This document shows, piece by piece, positions 17,835 through 18,110 of a stretch of DNA of 18,110 nucleotides; the first letter of the stretch is position 1; each line of letters starts with the position of its first letter. The stretch comes from Apophysomyces variabilis (taxonomy: Eukaryota > Mucoromycota > Mucoromycetes > Mucorales > Mucoraceae), in the NCBI GenBank assembly GCA_002749535.1, contig MZZL01000077.1, positions 379-18,488 of the forward strand. The letters run 5' to 3'. The position numbers were made by a program, and so were the translations under genes. The notes beneath the pieces were generated by a model. That model did not search any database, was not told where the DNA came from, and saw only the letters and a list, made by a program, of their open reading frames with translations.

Positions 17835-18110
17835 GTTGGATCGCGCAGGAAACTGAAGTTGATGCGCATGATTTTGCAGCAATTGGCATGCGTGACTACG
17901 TCACCTTTTTTAAAACTCCGAACTAATTGGGCTGAAACAGCAGGTTGTTCAGATATTTGTGAGCATCCAATTTCTCCGTATGCCTGGTTTTCTTTGAAAC
18001 GATTGATTGTGGGCAGCTCTTTGGGGACATCTTTATGGACGCCAAGATTTTGTATGGACAGCCCTCTGGGGAGCATTCATCTGAATGCGGCAGCCCTTTG
18101 GGGACATACT
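17835..18110. other. Upstream flank of the unknown gene, at the window edge
   Basis: A minus frame (17831-18076) is open but overlaps the proposed start of the unknown gene in another frame, has no domain I recognise, and begins inside a repeat. It could belong to an upstream exon or neighbouring gene cut by the window edge. Nothing else is supported. Confidence 0.45.
18012..18107. repeat. Three degenerate copies of a ~19-bp GGCAGCCCTTTGGGGACAT repeat
   Basis: GGCAGCTCTTTGGGGACAT lies at 18012-18030, GACAGCCCTCTGGGGAGCAT at 18057-18076, and GGCAGCCCTTTGGGGACAT at 18089-18107. The first and third differ at one base. Spacing is 45 and 32 bp, so this is an interspersed array rather than a perfect tandem. 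It runs up to the window edge and may continue. Confidence 0.8.

Noticed and set aside
1..18110. CRISPR array, prokaryotic operon or integrated phage
   Set aside because: All genes are eukaryotic with spliceosomal introns, and no direct-repeat/spacer pattern is present.

Overview
The window looks like nuclear DNA of an early-diverging filamentous fungus, most likely Mucoromycota (Mucorales-like). The reasons are intron-dense genes with mostly 44-81 nt GT-AG introns, AT-rich intergenic DNA, a plasma-membrane H+-ATPase that reads closer to plant P3A pumps than to yeast Pma1, and a nuclear-encoded mitochondrial ribosomal protein. The lineage is inferred from gene content and was not tested phylogenetically.

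Layout, left to right. 1-1418: AT-rich non-coding DNA with a fold-back CGGTTCGGTT repeat (381-496). 1419-1727 (-): mitochondrial ribosomal protein mL49/Img2. 1782-2260 (+): a degenerate coding relic with in-frame stops. 2742-3187 (-): a two-exon mitochondrial-type protein of 123 aa that I do not recognise. 3188-3628: a divergent promoter with an MCB-like ACGCGT, a telobox-like TTAGGGTTAG and a microsatellite. 3629-6738 (+): ORC3, the origin recognition complex subunit 3, reconstructed as 13 exons and 784 aa. 6739-8101: convergent intergenic DNA. 8102-9990 (-): QNG1, the queuosine nucleotide glycosylase (queuine salvage, DUF2419), reconstructed as 10 exons and 341 aa, with a 10-nt micro-exon and a GC-AG intron. 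9991-11933: long intergenic region, mostly the H+-ATPase promoter. 11934-15055 (+): P3A H+-ATPase, 3 exons, 957 aa, strongly codon-biased. 15056-15551: its 3' region. 15552-17834 (-): a 10-exon, about 581-aa protein of unknown function with a basic nuclear-localisation-like patch and a possible PD-(D/E)XK-like core. 17835-18110: three degenerate copies of a 19-bp repeat running off the edge.

The genes form no operon or pathway. They are independent housekeeping genes (mitochondrial translation, replication licensing, tRNA-modification salvage, proton pumping) beside one lineage-type unknown gene. The most notable content is in splicing: a 10-nt micro-exon behind a long CT tract, a GC-AG intron, and repeated AAG 3' splice sites in three different genes. 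All exon boundaries come from reading frame, splice signals and conservation, so cDNA would settle them.
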